Shown here: one piece after another, positions 36,503-37,853 of the stretch
How positions within the stretch are numbered: position 1 is the stretch's first letter
Layout of the letters: each line of letters begins with the position of its first letter
Assembly (NCBI RefSeq): GCF_001646655.1
Contig: NZ_LPZN01000046.1
Coordinates: 1 to 37,853, forward strand
DNA length: 37,853 bases
Direction of reading: 5' to 3'
Source of the DNA: Rhodococcus gordoniae
GTDB taxonomy: Bacteria; Actinomycetota; Actinomycetes; Mycobacteriales; Mycobacteriaceae
Made by a program: the position numbers and the translations under genes
Notes under the pieces: generated by a model
Seen by the model: the letters and a program-made list of their open reading frames with translations, nothing else
Database searches by the model: none
What the model was told of the DNA's origin: nothing

Positions 36503-37792
36503 TCACGCGCGTCGCGCGTGCCGGCCACTCGTCTGTCGTCCGGGTGCATCGGTGCGCGCGAGCACGGCGGCGATCGCCGTGGTGAGCGGCACCGACAAGG
36601 TGAGCGCGATGCCGCCCACGCATGCGCGGACCACCTCGATGGCCACGGCGTCACCGGTGATCACGTCGGTGATCGACCGCCCGGCCACCGAGAACAACAG
36701 CAGCAACGGCAACGCGCCGCCCGCATAGGCGAGGACGAGCGTGTAGACGGTGCTCGCGATGTGGTCGCGGCCCACGCGCATCGCCGCCGAGAAGATGTCC
36801 CGGCGCGACGAGTCGGGATCGAGCCCGGCGAGTTCGAACGCCGACGACGCCTGCGTGATGGTGACGTCGTTGAGCACACCGAGCGAGCCGATGATGAATC
36901 CGGCCAGCAGCAGGCCCGAGATCGACACGTGCCCGATGTACAGCTGCACGTCGGTGTTCTGTTCCTCCGACAGACCGGTCAGGTGCGTCAACCGGATCGC
37001 GGCATAGGACAGCACGGCCGCGACGACCATCGAGGCGAGGGTGCCGAGCAACGCCGAACTCGTCCGCAGATTCACGCCGTGCGCCAGATACAGCACCGCG
37101 TAGAGGATGAGCGCACCGCCGACGAGCGCGACCGGCACCGCGGGTTTGCCGTCCAGGAGCGCCGGAAGCATGAACACCACCAGCACGCCGAACGCGACAC
37201 CGAGGCCGATCAGGGCGCGCAGACCGCGCCACCGGGCGATCGCGACGACGACGATCGCGAAGGCCGCGACCACCGCCGCGAGCGGTAAGCCGCGGGCGTA
37301 GTCGTAGAAGGAGTACTGGGTGGTGCCCGACGGGTCGGTCTGGCGGACGAGGCGGATCTCGTCGTCGGCCTGCAGTTCCGGTTGGCCCGGGCCCGGGATC
37401 ACCTCGAGGAGCGTGCGGGCGCCGTCGTCGGGCCCGGATTCGATGGCGACGATGCTGCGTTCGCAGGCGAAGGTGTCGACCGCGGGCGGGGACGGTTCGC
37501 CGGTGAAGACGCGACCGAAGGACGGGCTTCCGCACGGCCCGGTGTTCTGTTCCACGACCGTCCCGGCCTCGGTGACGACTGCGCCGCCGTCGGTGGTCCG
37601 GAAGGGGGCGGGGATGTCCACGGAGCGGCTGCTCGGCCACAGCAGAGCGGTGCCGAAGAGCACCAGCAGGCCGATCCCGGTCAGCAGGCCGACGACGATC
37701 TTCGCGGCGATGGGGCCGAGGGGTGTAGGACTTTCGGCCTGTCCATGTCCGTGTCCGTGGCTGTGGCCGAAATGCCCATGTCCGTGACTCAC
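36503..37792 (-). CDS. YibE/F family multi-pass membrane protein with histidine-rich N-terminus
   Basis: The 429-aa protein matches the YibE/F-like family (PF07907): one N-terminal membrane helix, an extracytoplasmic domain of roughly 110 residues with two cysteines, then about seven membrane helices including the conserved IGSLGVLNDVTITQASSAFEL segment. The first 18 residues alternate His and Gly (SHGHGHFGHSHGHGHG), a likely metal-binding stretch. The family's function is not established. The start is GTG 37792; no clear ribosome site is seen upstream, and no other start codon is available before the first membrane helix. It converges with the Hsp70-like gene, 18 bases between stops, and is probably the first gene outside the polysaccharide locus. 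The remaining 61 bases to the right edge hold nothing I can identify. Confidence 0.85.
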   Translation of the reverse strand: MSHGHGHFGHSHGHGHGQAESPTPLGPIAAKIVVGLLTGIGLLVLFGTALLWPSSRSVDIPAPFRTTDGGAVVTEAGTVVEQNTGPCGSPSFGRVFTGEPSPPAVDTFACERSIVAIESGPDDGARTLLEVIPGPGQPELQADDEIRLVRQTDPSGTTQYSFYDYARGLPLAAVVAAFAIVVVAIARWRGLRALIGLGVAFGVLVVFMLPALLDGKPAVPVALVGGALILYAVLYLAHGVNLRTSSALLGTLASMVVAAVLSYAAIRLTHLTGLSEEQNTDVQLYIGHVSISGLLLAGFIIGSLGVLNDVTITQASSAFELAGLDPDSSRRDIFSAAMRVGRDHIASTVYTLVLAYAGGALPLLLLFSVAGRSITDVITGDAVAIEVVRACVGGIALTLSVPLTTAIAAVLARTDAPGRQTSGRHARRA

Positions 37793-37853
37793 TCGAACAG
37801 GCTAGCCAAGGCGGCGGGGAAAGATGGGCTGGTGGTGGCGGGGAGCAGGGGGG

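Noticed and set aside
1-37853. CRISPR array, tRNA, insertion sequence or prophage marks
   Set aside because: No regular direct-repeat/spacer pattern, tRNA-like cloverleaf, transposase or integrase was recognised on reading; a dedicated search was not possible.

Overview
The window looks like a chromosomal exopolysaccharide/capsule locus from a high-GC actinobacterium of the Rhodococcus/mycolic-acid group. This rests on very high GC and strong third-position G/C in the right half, GTG/TTG starts, a DUF4012 protein, a one-piece Wzz/BY-kinase, an Hsp70-like membrane protein and a YibE/F protein. The species cannot be named from sequence reading alone. No tRNA, rRNA, CRISPR array or insertion sequence was recognised.

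Layout. (1) Positions 1-365: the 3' end of a priming polyprenyl-phosphate sugar-1-phosphate transferase. (2) 430-8048: a tightly packed plus-strand operon, visibly AT-richer than the rest. It encodes UDP-glucose dehydrogenase, a WecG/TagA-GT4 fusion glycosyltransferase, a UDP-sugar 4-epimerase, a hexapeptide acyltransferase, a GT2 glycosyltransferase, a Wzy/O-antigen-ligase-like polymerase and a second hexapeptide acyltransferase. (3) 8049-9343: a doubtful small ORF, a non-coding stretch, and a membrane-anchored SGNH-fold protein whose catalytic residues look substituted. (4) 13791-9611, minus strand: DUF4012 protein, polysaccharide pyruvyl transferase, Wzx-like flippase. (5) 13980-32627: one giant gene for a six-module non-ribosomal peptide synthetase (about 6,215 aa) ending in a thioesterase. 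(6) 32627-34915: a Wzz/BY-kinase fusion coupled to the NRPS by a TGATG overlap, and a convergent low-molecular-weight tyrosine phosphatase. (7) 35075-37792: an Hsp70-like membrane protein and a convergent YibE/F membrane protein.

How the genes fit together. The cassette gives most parts of a Wzx/Wzy pathway: priming transferase, precursor supply (UDP-GlcA and its 4-epimer), glycosyltransferases, acetyl and pyruvyl decoration, flippase, polymerase, chain-length/kinase protein and cognate phosphatase. The unusual part is the NRPS. It lies between the divergent DUF4012 gene and the kinase and is translationally coupled to the kinase, so peptide synthesis and polysaccharide export seem to be co-expressed. 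The first C domain resembles the EntF/starter type, which suggests an N-acylated or N-arylated peptide. Module 3 has the canonical threonine code. Two adenylation domains carry in-frame internal deletions: module 1 lacks the A10 lysine region and the first part of its carrier protein, and module 5 lacks about 48 residues between motifs A2 and A3. The peptide and any link to the polysaccharide are not known from sequence; a peptide- or lipopeptide-modified surface glycan is the main hypothesis worth testing.
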